Shown here piece after piece: positions 52,197-59,142 of a DNA stretch of 59,142 nucleotides (within the stretch, counting starts at the first letter, position 1; the number at the start of each line of letters is the position of its first letter). The DNA is from Planctomycetota bacterium. GTDB lineage: Bacteria; Planctomycetota; UBA1135; GCA-002686595. The notes under the pieces were generated by a model. The model did not search any database and was not told the DNA's origin. It was given only the letters and a program-made list of their open reading frames with translations. The DNA is taken from positions 1 through 59,142 of the forward strand of contig JAEUHZ010000005.1 in assembly GCA_016795205.1 (NCBI GenBank), given 5' to 3'. A program made the translations under genes and the position numbers.

Positions 52197-53648
52197 ATGT
52201 CCACGACCCGTGTCCAGTCCCGCTGCGCCGAGCCCGTTGCCACGGGGGCCGATGAGATTCCGCGCCGGGTGCATGTCGTGACGTTCGGGTGCCAGATGAA
52301 CAAGTACGACTCGCTGCTCGCCGAAGGGCGTTTCCGGCGAGCGGGCTACGCCACGACCGACCGTCTCGAGGAGGCCGACGTCGTGCTGTTCAACACGTGC
52401 TCCGTGCGCGAGCACGCCGAGGAGCGCACGTACTCCTGGCTGGGCGAGCTCAAGCGTGCCAAGGAGCGCCGCCCGGATCTCGTCGTCGGCGTCATGGGCT
52501 GCATGGCGCAACGCGTCGGCGAGGAGATCTTCGCGCGCGCCGGCCACGTCGACCTCGTGGCGGGCACGCGTCAGTTCGCGAGCCTGCCGGCGCTCGTCGG
52601 CGACGTCCTCGCCGCGCGCGCGGCGGGCGAGCGGGCGCGGGTCGTCGCGCTCGGGATGGAGGACGACCTGGTGCTCGACCGCGGCGGCGAGCCGTGGGCT
52701 GGAGGGGGACACGCGTACCTGACGGTGATGCGTGGCTGTGACCTGAACTGCACCTACTGCATCGTGCCGGCCGTGCGCGGGCGCGTGCTGAGCTACCCGA
52801 TCGAGCACCTCGTGCGCGAGGCGCGCGGCTACGTCGAGGCCGGCGTGCGCGCGATCACGCTGCTCGGGCAAACCGTGAACAGCTACGGCGAGGACGCCGC
52901 GGCAGCGGGTCCCGGGGAGCGCCGCTGGAGCGGGCGCCAGGGCCGGCCCGCGCTCGCCGACCTGCTGCGCGCGCTCCAGGAGGTCGAGGGCCTGGCGCGC
53001 ATCCGCCTGATCACGGGCCATCCGAGCTACGTGAGCGAGTCGCTGGCCGAGGCCCTGCGCGAGTGCGACAAGGTCGAGCGCTTCCTGCCGCTGCCCGCCC
53101 AGTCGGGCTCCGACGCGGTCCTGCGCGCCATGAAACGCGGCTACACCACCGACCTCTACCGGCGCCGCCTCGACCTGCTGCGCGCGCGCGTGCCGGACGT
53201 CGAGATCTCCTCGGACTGGATCGTGGGCTTCCCGGGCGAGAGCGACGAGGACTTCGCCGCCAGCGAGTCGTTCCTCGCCGAGCAGGCCTGCGCCGTGAAC
53301 TACGTGTTCAAGTACAGCCCTCGGCCCGGGACGAGCGCCGCCGAGCGACTCCTGGACGACGTGCCCGAGGACGTGAAGAAGGCGCGCAATCAACGGCTGC
53401 TCGTCGCGGCCGAGCGCGCGGGCCTCGCGCGCCATGCGGCGCACGTCGGCGCGACGCGGCGCGTGCTCGTGGACGCGGTCTCCGAGCGCGGCGTGGGTCA
53501 GGTGCTCGGCCGCAGCGAGCACGGTCTCGCCGTGAGCCTGCCCGGCGGAGCAGAGCTCGTCGGTCGCGTGGTCGAAGCGCGCATCGAGAGCGCCAGTGCG
53601 TTCGGGCTCGCTGGCCAGCCGCTCCCCGCGGCCGCACGGACGACCTGA
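52197..53648 (+). CDS. miaB: tRNA-2-methylthio-N6-dimethylallyladenosine synthase
   Basis: 483 residues, usual length. MiaB adds a methylthio group to i6A37 of tRNAs using two [4Fe-4S] clusters. The N-terminal UPF0004 domain has three cysteines in TFGCQMN, FNTCSVRE and GVMGCMAQR. The radical SAM cysteines are C181, C185 and C188 in RGCDLNCTYC. GQTVNSYG and PLPAQSGSDAVLRAMKRGY follow, then a C-terminal TRAM domain (VLVDAVSERGVGQVLGR). An insertion rich in Ala, Gly and Glu sits around residues 235-250. The ATG at 52197 agrees with the family start, though an in-frame start 24 nt upstream is possible. Other methylthiotransferases (RimO, MtaB) are less likely given the Q-M-N and L-P-A-Q-S-G motifs. 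Confidence 0.95.
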   Translation: MSTTRVQSRCAEPVATGADEIPRRVHVVTFGCQMNKYDSLLAEGRFRRAGYATTDRLEEADVVLFNTCSVREHAEERTYSWLGELKRAKERRPDLVVGVMGCMAQRVGEEIFARAGHVDLVAGTRQFASLPALVGDVLAARAAGERARVVALGMEDDLVLDRGGEPWAGGGHAYLTVMRGCDLNCTYCIVPAVRGRVLSYPIEHLVREARGYVEAGVRAITLLGQTVNSYGEDAAAAGPGERRWSGRQGRPALADLLRALQEVEGLARIRLITGHPSYVSESLAEALRECDKVERFLPLPAQSGSDAVLRAMKRGYTTDLYRRRLDLLRARVPDVEISSDWIVGFPGESDEDFAASESFLAEQACAVNYVFKYSPRPGTSAAERLLDDVPEDVKKARNQRLLVAAERAGLARHAAHVGATRRVLVDAVSERGVGQVLGRSEHGLAVSLPGGAELVGRVVEARIESASAFGLAGQPLPAAARTT

Positions 53649-53667
53649 TCCCGCGCGGCGTGCGCGG

Positions 53668-54714
53668 TCAGCGGCCGTCGAGGGCCGCGCCGCCCTCGGG
53701 CAGCTCGCGGCGCAGTGACCAGGCGACCCGCGCCGGAGCGGCCAGCGGTGCGTAGGCACCACGCACGCGCCCCTCGCGGAGGTCGACGGCGGCGACGCGC
53801 CCCGAACTGCGCAGCGCCACGAAGGCGTTGCGGCCCTCGGGGTCGACGGCGATCGGCCAGGCCGCGCCGGTCAGGTCGGGCTCGGCCACCGCGATGCGGG
53901 TCAGGCCCGCAGCGCTCCACACCAGGACCGCGCCGCTCGCCGCGTCGCTCGCGACCGCCGTTCCGGCTTCGGCCGCGACGGCGAGCGCAGCCGGGCCGGA
54001 CAGCGCCTCCAGGATCCCACGGCGCTCGGACCAGGCGCGCAGGCCGCCGTCGGTGGCGACGATCGCCCAGGTGCCGCCCGCTTCCGAGCCACGCGCGAGC
54101 GCGGCGGGCCGGCCCGGCAGCGCGACCCGCCGCACGACACGGCCCAGGTCGGCGTCGAGCCAGACGAGCTCGTCGGGGCTGGTGACGGCCGCCACGAGCT
54201 CGCCCGAGCGGTGCCCGGCGGCGAGCGCCACGACCCCGGCGGCGCCGGTCGGGATCGCGTGCTCGATGCGCCCCGACTCTCGGCCGAACACCAGGACGTC
54301 GCCCGCGCCGTCGAACGCGGCTGCCAGGCGGGTGAGACGGTCGACGAACGCCAGCCCGCTCGCACGGCCAGCGCCCGCGACCGCGTAGCGCGCATCGACG
54401 CCGTAGCGCCCGAGGTCGAGGACGGCGACCTCGCCCGTCGCGCGGATCGCGGCCGCGTACTCGCCGCTGCGTCCCGCCGCGATCGCGGCGCAGTCGGCGA
54501 AGAGCGGGTAGCGGTGGCGGACGCGCCCGCCGTTGGGCTCGAGCTCGCACAGCGTCGCCGAGGCGTCCTCGGCGACGAGCAGCGTCGTGCCGGGCCAGCT
54601 CGGCGCGATGCGCGTGTCCGCCAGACAGCCGCCCGTGACGAGCAGTGCGACCGCCAGGGCGCCGCGACGCACGCGCGACCCACGCGCCAGGCAGCCGGTC
54701 GAGGCGGCGCTCAT
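53668..54714 (-). CDS. Beta-propeller lipoprotein coupled to the beta-helix gene
   Basis: 348 residues with a lipoprotein signal (ALAVALLVTGGC). The rest shows repeated propeller-like blades of the form EYAAAIRATGEVAVLDLG, RLAAAFDGAGDVLVFG, ELVAAVTSPDELVWLD, AIVATDGGLRAWS, TAVASDAASGAVLVW and NAFVALRSSGRVAAVDL. No catalytic motif. It begins in TGATG overlapping the beta-helix gene stop by 1 nt, so the pair is translationally coupled and probably acts together. The C terminus (RELPEGGAALDGR) has no further domain. Convergent with miaB, 19 nt between stops. Confidence 0.75.
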   Translation of the reverse strand: MSAASTGCLARGSRVRRGALAVALLVTGGCLADTRIAPSWPGTTLLVAEDASATLCELEPNGGRVRHRYPLFADCAAIAAGRSGEYAAAIRATGEVAVLDLGRYGVDARYAVAGAGRASGLAFVDRLTRLAAAFDGAGDVLVFGRESGRIEHAIPTGAAGVVALAAGHRSGELVAAVTSPDELVWLDADLGRVVRRVALPGRPAALARGSEAGGTWAIVATDGGLRAWSERRGILEALSGPAALAVAAEAGTAVASDAASGAVLVWSAAGLTRIAVAEPDLTGAAWPIAVDPEGRNAFVALRSSGRVAAVDLREGRVRGAYAPLAAPARVAWSLRRELPEGGAALDGR

Positions 54715-56750
54715 CAGGGGAGCCGGGGCGGCGCCGCCGGGGACTGACGCTCGAACGCTCCCAGGTCGACGAGCGGCCCCCGGCCTAGGCCCGTGTCGAG
54801 CACGCGCGGATCGTCGACGAAACGCGGGCTGCCTGCCAGGTCGCTGCCGCCGCCCGGTGCGCGCGGCGCGTTGTCGCCGGCGTCGATCCCGGGCGAACCC
54901 GGCGCGAGGCGCAGGTCGCCGGGATCGTCGTCGTCCGTTCCCCACACGCCGTCGGGGCCGGGTTCCGGCGCGCGTTCGAACAGCGGTGCGCCCAGCAGGT
55001 TGCCACTGCCCGCCTGCGGGACGTCGCACAGCCCGTGGCTGAAGTCCGCCGGGTCGCCGCCCAGCGGCGCGGGGCCCGAGGCGAACACGATGCAGTTCGA
55101 GAAGCGCGGCGTCGCCAGCGCGCTGAGGTGAATGGCTGCGCCAGAGTGCGCGCGATTGCGCACGTAGGTGCAGTTCACGATGCGCGCCTCGCTGAACGCC
55201 AGGTCGAACGTGCCCCCGCCGGCACGCGCCTCGTTGCCCACGAACGCGCAGTCCTCGAGGCGCGCCCGGGCGAAGTAGGCGGTCATGACGCCTCCGCCGA
55301 ACCCCAGCGGTCCCAGCGCGCGATTGCCGACGAAGCGGCTGGCGCGCAGCACGGGGGCCTCGCCCTCCAGGTAGGCCCCACCGCCGCCCAGATCCGCAAC
55401 GTTGCCGTGGAACGAGCAGCCCTCGACCCAGCAGTCGCTGAAGTAGTGGCTCATCCCGCCGCCGACCGAGAACACGCCACCCTGGGCCGAGTTGCCCCGG
55501 AAATCGCTGTCCAGGACCTGGACGGGGCTGTTCAGGGAGTAGAGGCCGCCGCCTTCCTCGGTCTGGTTGGCCTCGAACCCACACTCCGCGACCAGCGCGC
55601 GCGCATCGTGGATCGCGTAGAACCCGCCGCCGAACGAGGCGCGGTTGGCCTGGAACAGGCAGCGCAGCGCGCTGATCGCGCCACCGTTCGTCCACACGCC
55701 GCCGCCACCGCTGCCGCCCCCTCCGCCGCTGCCGCCCTGGAGGTCGACCCCGGCCTCGTTGCCCTCGAACAGGCATTCCTCGAAGCTCGTGAAGGCCTCG
55801 TCCGAGTAGCTCCCGCCGCCGCCAAGGACGGCGCGATTGGCGCGAAACTCCGAACGTGCGACGTGCGCTCCGCTCTCGGGGGCCGCGTACAGTCCCGCGC
55901 CGCGCTCGGCCGCGTTGCCCTCGAAGAGGCAGCCCTCGACGCGCGCACCGTGGTGCGCGCGCACGTACATCCCGCCGCCCTCGGTCGTGGCCACGTTCGC
56001 GCGGAACGTGCAGTCGATGGCCAGCGTGGCGGCTTCGTGGTGCAGGTACAGGCCCGCGCCGAACTGCGCCGAGGCATTCCCTTCGAACGTGCAGCCATCG
56101 AAGACCGAGCCCTCGCTGTGGTCGTTCACCGCGCCGTGGTTGACGGCCCAGTTGTCGCGCAGGACGCAGCCGCGCACCGTGATCGATCCGTGGTACAGGT
56201 TGATGCCCGAGCCTTGGTCGCGGCTCGCGGGCGTGGGCCCCAGCGAGGGTCCGTCGGCGTGGCCACCGCGGATCGTGAACCCGTCGAGCAGCGCGCCGTG
56301 CACGTCCACGCCGACGACGACCTGGTAGGCATTGTCCCCGCGCTGCGCGAAGTGCGGCCCGTCGTCGCCGTTCAGGTCCCCGTCGAGGATCGTGGGATGC
56401 GCCGCGGGATCGCGCTGTGAGAGTGCGGTTTCGCCGCCGGCGAACCCGCCGTAGAGCCGCACGTGCGAGACGAGCGCGAACGCGGCGTCGCGCGAGCCGC
56501 CCGCCGGCGCCGGGCGGTGGTGGCCGGCCGCGACCCAGATCTCGTCGTGCGGGCGCGCCTTGGCGAGCACGGCGGCGAGCTCCGGCGCGGCGCGCGCCCA
56601 GGACGTGCCGTCGCCGTCGCGGGGGCCGTCGAGGGCCACGTGCCAGCGGGCCACGGCGCTCCCCGGGGCCAGGCTCTGGCCGTCGGAGCCCGAACAGGAC
56701 GCGGCCCCGCCGAGGAGCAGGGCCGCTCTGAGAGCCAGGGAGGCGCGCAT
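54714..56750 (-). CDS. Secreted right-handed parallel beta-helix protein
   Basis: 678 residues. A signal peptide of lipoprotein type (ALLLGGAASC) is followed by a domain that reads GTSWARAAPELAAVLAKARPHDEIWVAAG, the usual beginning of choice-of-anchor beta-helix proteins. Many turns of the parallel beta-helix follow, with the ladder C-x-F-x-G-N and GGG-x-Y: VFDGCTFEGNASA, IDCTFRANVATTEGGGMY, VEGCLFEGNAAERGAGLY, FEECLFEGNEAG, LRCLFQANRASFGGGFY and AECGFEANQTEEGGGLY. A Gly/Ser-rich insertion interrupts it at residues about 338-352. The C-terminal SPGIDAGDN motif marks polysaccharide-associated family members. It likely binds or degrades polysaccharide, but no catalytic residues can be assigned. 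TAGACT lies 14 nt before the ATG. Confidence 0.85.
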   Translation of the reverse strand: MRASLALRAALLLGGAASCSGSDGQSLAPGSAVARWHVALDGPRDGDGTSWARAAPELAAVLAKARPHDEIWVAAGHHRPAPAGGSRDAAFALVSHVRLYGGFAGGETALSQRDPAAHPTILDGDLNGDDGPHFAQRGDNAYQVVVGVDVHGALLDGFTIRGGHADGPSLGPTPASRDQGSGINLYHGSITVRGCVLRDNWAVNHGAVNDHSEGSVFDGCTFEGNASAQFGAGLYLHHEAATLAIDCTFRANVATTEGGGMYVRAHHGARVEGCLFEGNAAERGAGLYAAPESGAHVARSEFRANRAVLGGGGSYSDEAFTSFEECLFEGNEAGVDLQGGSGGGGGSGGGGVWTNGGAISALRCLFQANRASFGGGFYAIHDARALVAECGFEANQTEEGGGLYSLNSPVQVLDSDFRGNSAQGGVFSVGGGMSHYFSDCWVEGCSFHGNVADLGGGGAYLEGEAPVLRASRFVGNRALGPLGFGGGVMTAYFARARLEDCAFVGNEARAGGGTFDLAFSEARIVNCTYVRNRAHSGAAIHLSALATPRFSNCIVFASGPAPLGGDPADFSHGLCDVPQAGSGNLLGAPLFERAPEPGPDGVWGTDDDDPGDLRLAPGSPGIDAGDNAPRAPGGGSDLAGSPRFVDDPRVLDTGLGRGPLVDLGAFERQSPAAPPRLP

Positions 56751-56764
56751 GGGGACCAACCCCC

Positions 56765-56770
56765 AGTCTA
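56765..56770 (-). promoter_or_regulatory. Putative -10 element (TAGACT) of the beta-helix gene
   Basis: CCCGGTAGACTGGGGG on the minus strand, 14 nt before the ATG; GGTAGACTGGGGG is identical to that of the sugar dehydrogenase promoter. Confidence 0.5.
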
Positions 56771-56778
56771 CCGGGCGT

Positions 56779-56795
56779 CGGCGCTGGTGGCGCCG
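56779..56795 (-). terminator. Stem-loop after the second malate dehydrogenase gene
   Basis: CGGCGC-TGGTG-GCGCCG: perfect 6-bp stem with a 5-nt loop, 44 nt beyond the mdh stop and just upstream of the beta-helix promoter. No T tract. Confidence 0.35.
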
Positions 56796-56839
56796 CGGTC
56801 CCCACCTGCGCGCGCGAGCCTCGCGGCCCGCCCGTGCCG

Positions 56840-57835
56840 CTACTTGAGCAGGTCGGCCACGACCTCGCGCTCCTTCTTCAGCTCGGCCACGCTGGCCGCG
56901 ATCCGCTCCTCGAGGAAGGGCGTGAGCGGCAGGCCCTGGACGATGCTCCAGCCGCCGCGCCCGTCGCTCGTCACGGGGAACGAGCTGATCAGGCCCTCCT
57001 GGACTCCGTAGCTGCCGTCGCTGCGCACGCACACGGAGTGCCAGTGCCCGGTGGGCGTCGCTTGGTGCAGATCACGCACGTGGTCGATCAGCGCGCTCGC
57101 CGCCGAGGCGGCCGAGGACAGCCCGCGCGCGGCGATGATCGCGGCGCCGCGCTGCTGGACCGTCTTGAAGAACTCGCCCTGGAGCCAGGCCTGGTCGGTG
57201 ATGACCTGACCGGCGCTCTGGCCGCGGATGCGCGTGTTGACGAAGTCGGGGACCTGCGTCGCGCTATGGTTGCCCCAGATCGTGCCGTGGGTGACGTCGG
57301 TGACCGCGACGCCGGCCTTCTTCGCGAGCTGCGCCGCGGCGCGGTTCTCGTCGAGGCGCGTCATCGCGGTGAAGCGCTCGCGCGGGACGTCCTTGGCGGC
57401 GTGCATCGCGATGAGCGCGTTCGTGTTGCAGGGGTTGCCCACGACCGCGACCCGCACGTCCTTGGCCGCGTGGTCGTTGATGGCCTTGCCCTGGCCGACG
57501 AAGATCGGGCCGTTGACCTTGATCAGGTCGTTGCGCTCCATGCCGGGGCCGCGCGGCCGCGCGCCGACGAGCAGGGCCCAGTTCACGCCCGCGAAGCCCT
57601 GCTTCAGGTCGCTCGTGAGCACCATCCCCTGGAGCAGCGGGAAGGCGCAGTCGTCGAGCTCCATGGCGACCCCTTCGAGCGCCTTCATGGCCTTCTCGTC
57701 GGGGATCTCGATCAGGTGCAGGATGACCGGCTGGTCCTTCCCGAGCATCTCGCCCGAGGCGATGCGGGGCAGGAGCGCGTAGCCGATCTGGCCGGCGGCG
57801 CCGGTCACGGCGACGCGGATGGGTGCCTTGTTCAT
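56840..57835 (-). CDS. mdh: Malate dehydrogenase, cytosolic-like subfamily (second MDH)
   Basis: 331 residues. NAD-binding [22 protein letters not shown] at the N terminus and [25 protein letters not shown] are typical of the MDH type 2 subfamily, which includes cytosolic and Thermus-type enzymes. [29 protein letters not shown] and [13 protein letters not shown] hold the catalytic Asp/His and substrate arginine regions. The other malate dehydrogenase in this window (1-761) belongs to the LDH-like branch, so the organism encodes two non-homologous-subfamily MDHs near each other. They could serve different cofactors or directions. It starts with ATG, without a clear Shine-Dalgarno sequence. Divergent from ribD. 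Substrate assignment is from family membership. Confidence 0.94.
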   Translation of the reverse strand: MNKAPIRVAVTGAAGQIGYALLPRIASGEMLGKDQPVILHLIEIPDEKAMKALEGVAMELDDCAFPLLQGMVLTSDLKQGFAGVNWALLVGARPRGPGMERNDLIKVNGPIFVGQGKAINDHAAKDVRVAVVGNPCNTNALIAMHAAKDVPRERFTAMTRLDENRAAAQLAKKAGVAVTDVTHGTIWGNHSATQVPDFVNTRIRGQSAGQVITDQAWLQGEFFKTVQQRGAAIIAARGLSSAASAASALIDHVRDLHQATPTGHWHSVCVRSDGSYGVQEGLISSFPVTSDGRGGWSIVQGLPLTPFLEERIAASVAELKKEREVVADLLK

Positions 57836-57971
57836 GTGCGGAGGCGGTGGTGCGTGCGGGATTCCTGGAGACGAATCGAACGCAGGATGGTGACGGTCGC
57901 CGCGCTCGAAGGGAAGGGGAGTGCCGCGTTTTCGGGCCGTTCTCCGGGGGTGTTCGGCGCGATCCGCGGGC

Positions 57972-57977
57972 TATCCT
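57972..57977 (+). promoter_or_regulatory. Putative -10 element (TATCCT) of ribD
   Basis: GGGCTATCCTCTAGACGG, 77 nt before the ribD ATG. A TAGACG directly follows, so two adjacent hexamers could serve. No FMN riboswitch motif is recognisable between here and the start codon. Confidence 0.4.
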
Positions 57978-58054
57978 CTAGACGGGCGGGAGCGCGCGCC
58001 GATCGGCAGGGTCGGGGGCGCCCCCGCATGGCATCGAGACGGGGGTAGCGGCGG

Positions 58055-59142
58055 ATGGCGCGAGGGATCGCACAGACCTTGAGCGAGGCGGAGGTGCGCC
58101 GGCTGCTCGTCGAGCTGGGCCGCGCCGCCACCCGCTTCCGGTTCGAGGTCGCGCCGAACCCCTGCGTAGGCGCGGCGGTCCTCTCGGACGGCGAGGTCCT
58201 CGCGCGCGGGTTCCACGAGGTCTGGGGCGAAGCGCACGCCGAAGTGCACGCGCTCGAGGAGGCCGCGCGCACGGGCGTCCCACGTGAGCGCTGGGACGCG
58301 CTCGTCGTGACCCTCGAGCCGTGTGCCAGCCACGGCAAGACGCCGCCCTGCATCGAGCGCATCGTGGAGAGCGGGATCCCGCGCGTGGTCGTGGGCGCGC
58401 TCGACCCGGATCCACGCCACCAGGGCGAGGGTCTGCGGCGGCTCCAGGCGGCGGGCGTGGAGGTCGTGCTGCTCGACGGCGCGTCCCCGCTCGACAGGGT
58501 CGCACCGCACTTCCTCGCTTGGCTCGACAACGAGCGCATCCGTCGTCCGCGGCCGTGGATGATCGCGAAGTGGGCGCAGACGCGCACGGGCCAGCTCGTG
58601 CCGCCGCAGGGTGTCGGCGGCGGACGCTGGATCAGCGGCCCCGAGTCCCTGCGCGAGGTCCAGGTGCTGCGCGGCCGCGTCGACGCCATCGTCACCGGCA
58701 TCGGCACGGTGCTGGCGGACGATCCGCGCTTCACCGTGCGACCGCCGGGCAACCTCGCGAAGCCGCCGCGGCGCGTCGTGCTCGACAGCCACCTGCGCCT
58801 GCCGCCCACCGCCACGATGCTCAAGGCTCCCGGCCCCGGCGAGGCCGGCGGCCCGGTCGACATCCTGTGCATCGGTGGCGTGGCGCCCGAGCGCCACCGC
58901 GCGCTCGAGGCCGCGGGCGCGAGCGTGCATCCGTTCCACGTCGCGACGGACGATGGCGTGAACCTGCGCGACGTGCAGACGTGGCTGTGGGACCAGGGTT
59001 TCCGCCGCGTGCTGCTCGAGGCCGGGCCGCGGCTCCTGACGCACTTCCTGAAGTCGGGCTTCGTCGACCAGGTCCGCGTCTACACGGGCGTCGTGAACGG
59101 CGGCCAGGGACCGTCCATGGGCGAGTGGCTGGGACGCCTGCG
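58055..59142 (+). CDS. ribD: Bifunctional riboflavin biosynthesis deaminase/reductase, 5' part
   Basis: 362 residues visible; the gene continues beyond the window. RibD performs deamination and then reduction of the pyrimidine intermediate in riboflavin synthesis. Deaminase domain: PNPCVGAAV, EAHAEVHALEEA with the zinc-binding His and catalytic Glu, and LEPCASHGKTPPC with the zinc-binding cysteines (one extra residue between the first Cys and the His, where most RibD read L-E-P-C-x-H). Reductase domain: RPWMIAKWAQTRTGQL, GRVDAIVTGIGTVLADDPRFTVR, PRRVVLDSHLRLP and VLLEAGPRLLTHFL. The ATG at 58055 was chosen because homology follows closely; an ATG at 58028 hits a stop after six codons. No Shine-Dalgarno sequence is obvious. 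Confidence 0.93.
   Translation, partial: MARGIAQTLSEAEVRRLLVELGRAATRFRFEVAPNPCVGAAVLSDGEVLARGFHEVWGEAHAEVHALEEAARTGVPRERWDALVVTLEPCASHGKTPPCIERIVESGIPRVVVGALDPDPRHQGEGLRRLQAAGVEVVLLDGASPLDRVAPHFLAWLDNERIRRPRPWMIAKWAQTRTGQLVPPQGVGGGRWISGPESLREVQVLRGRVDAIVTGIGTVLADDPRFTVRPPGNLAKPPRRVVLDSHLRLPPTATMLKAPGPGEAGGPVDILCIGGVAPERHRALEAAGASVHPFHVATDDGVNLRDVQTWLWDQGFRRVLLEAGPRLLTHFLKSGFVDQVRVYTGVVNGGQGPSMGEWLGRL

Noticed and set aside
57836..58054. FMN riboswitch upstream of ribD
   Set aside because: The conserved RFN sequence blocks are not seen; the leader is short and GC-rich.

Overview
This 59 kb window comes from a chromosome of very high GC content, densely packed with genes on both strands. The gene set suggests a planctomycete-like bacterium. 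It includes a DUF1570-type exported peptidase, a CRTAC1 (FG-GAP/ASPIC) lipoprotein paired with a TPR protein, an exported HEAT-repeat protein with a Pro/Gly-rich linker, many large secreted beta-propeller and beta-helix proteins, a System II (ResB/CcsA) cytochrome c maturation pair, a Pus10-type tRNA pseudouridine synthase and a DEAD-box helicase. This lineage call is inference from gene content. I saw no insertion sequence, phage, CRISPR array, tRNA or rRNA.

Layout. 1-8.1 kb: 3' end of a malate dehydrogenase, a DinB-like protein, class II fumarase, a DUF1570 peptidase, an orphan bL34-like gene, a YgiQ-type radical SAM protein and a GT39-like membrane glycosyltransferase. 8.1-18.9 kb: a large exported PQQ-type sugar dehydrogenase with PKD and discoidin-like domains, a HerA-like ATPase, the TPR/CRTAC1 operon and the divergent HEAT-repeat gene. 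18.9-24.2 kb: DEAD-box helicase, long-form dCTP deaminase, and sucCD. 24.2-33.0 kb: a run of nine same-strand, mostly overlapping genes (DUF1648 membrane protein, mnmC-like, tatA, mobA, polyprenyl synthase, resB, ccsA, folD, rhomboid) with a theme of assembling exported redox proteins. 33.0-41.9 kb: gamma-glutamyltransferase, a beta-propeller lipoprotein, a UGM-like FAD enzyme, a long RNase HII-like protein, lgt and pus10. 41.9-51.9 kb: a BNR-repeat lipoprotein, a FabZ-like hotdog protein, a transsulfuration PLP enzyme, an amidohydrolase/FkbM operon, a pseudopilin, a PTPS-like enzyme and three small secreted proteins. 52-59 kb: miaB, a beta-helix/beta-propeller pair, a second and different malate dehydrogenase, and the 5' part of ribD.

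Two pathways are well represented. The TCA cycle has two malate dehydrogenases, fumarase and succinyl-CoA ligase. Export and envelope biology has TatA, Lgt, System II cytochrome c assembly, a rhomboid protease, a pseudopilin and at least seven predicted lipoproteins or signal-peptide proteins. tRNA modification is also present (Pus10, MiaB, an MnmC-like methyltransferase).

The most notable non-coding signal is a recurrent TAnnnT hexamer (TAGACT, TATCCT and similar) upstream of 22 genes. In at least nine cases it lies only 6-14 nt before the start codon. This suggests sigma-70-like -10 elements and frequent leaderless transcripts. Clear Shine-Dalgarno sequences are concentrated at internal operon genes. 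GC-rich stem-loops without T tracts lie downstream of several genes. The best biological leads are Pus10 in a bacterium, a PTPS-III-like enzyme that carries Glu where QueD enzymes have Cys, the coupled redox-assembly operon, and a six-cysteine C-terminal domain on the exported sugar dehydrogenase.
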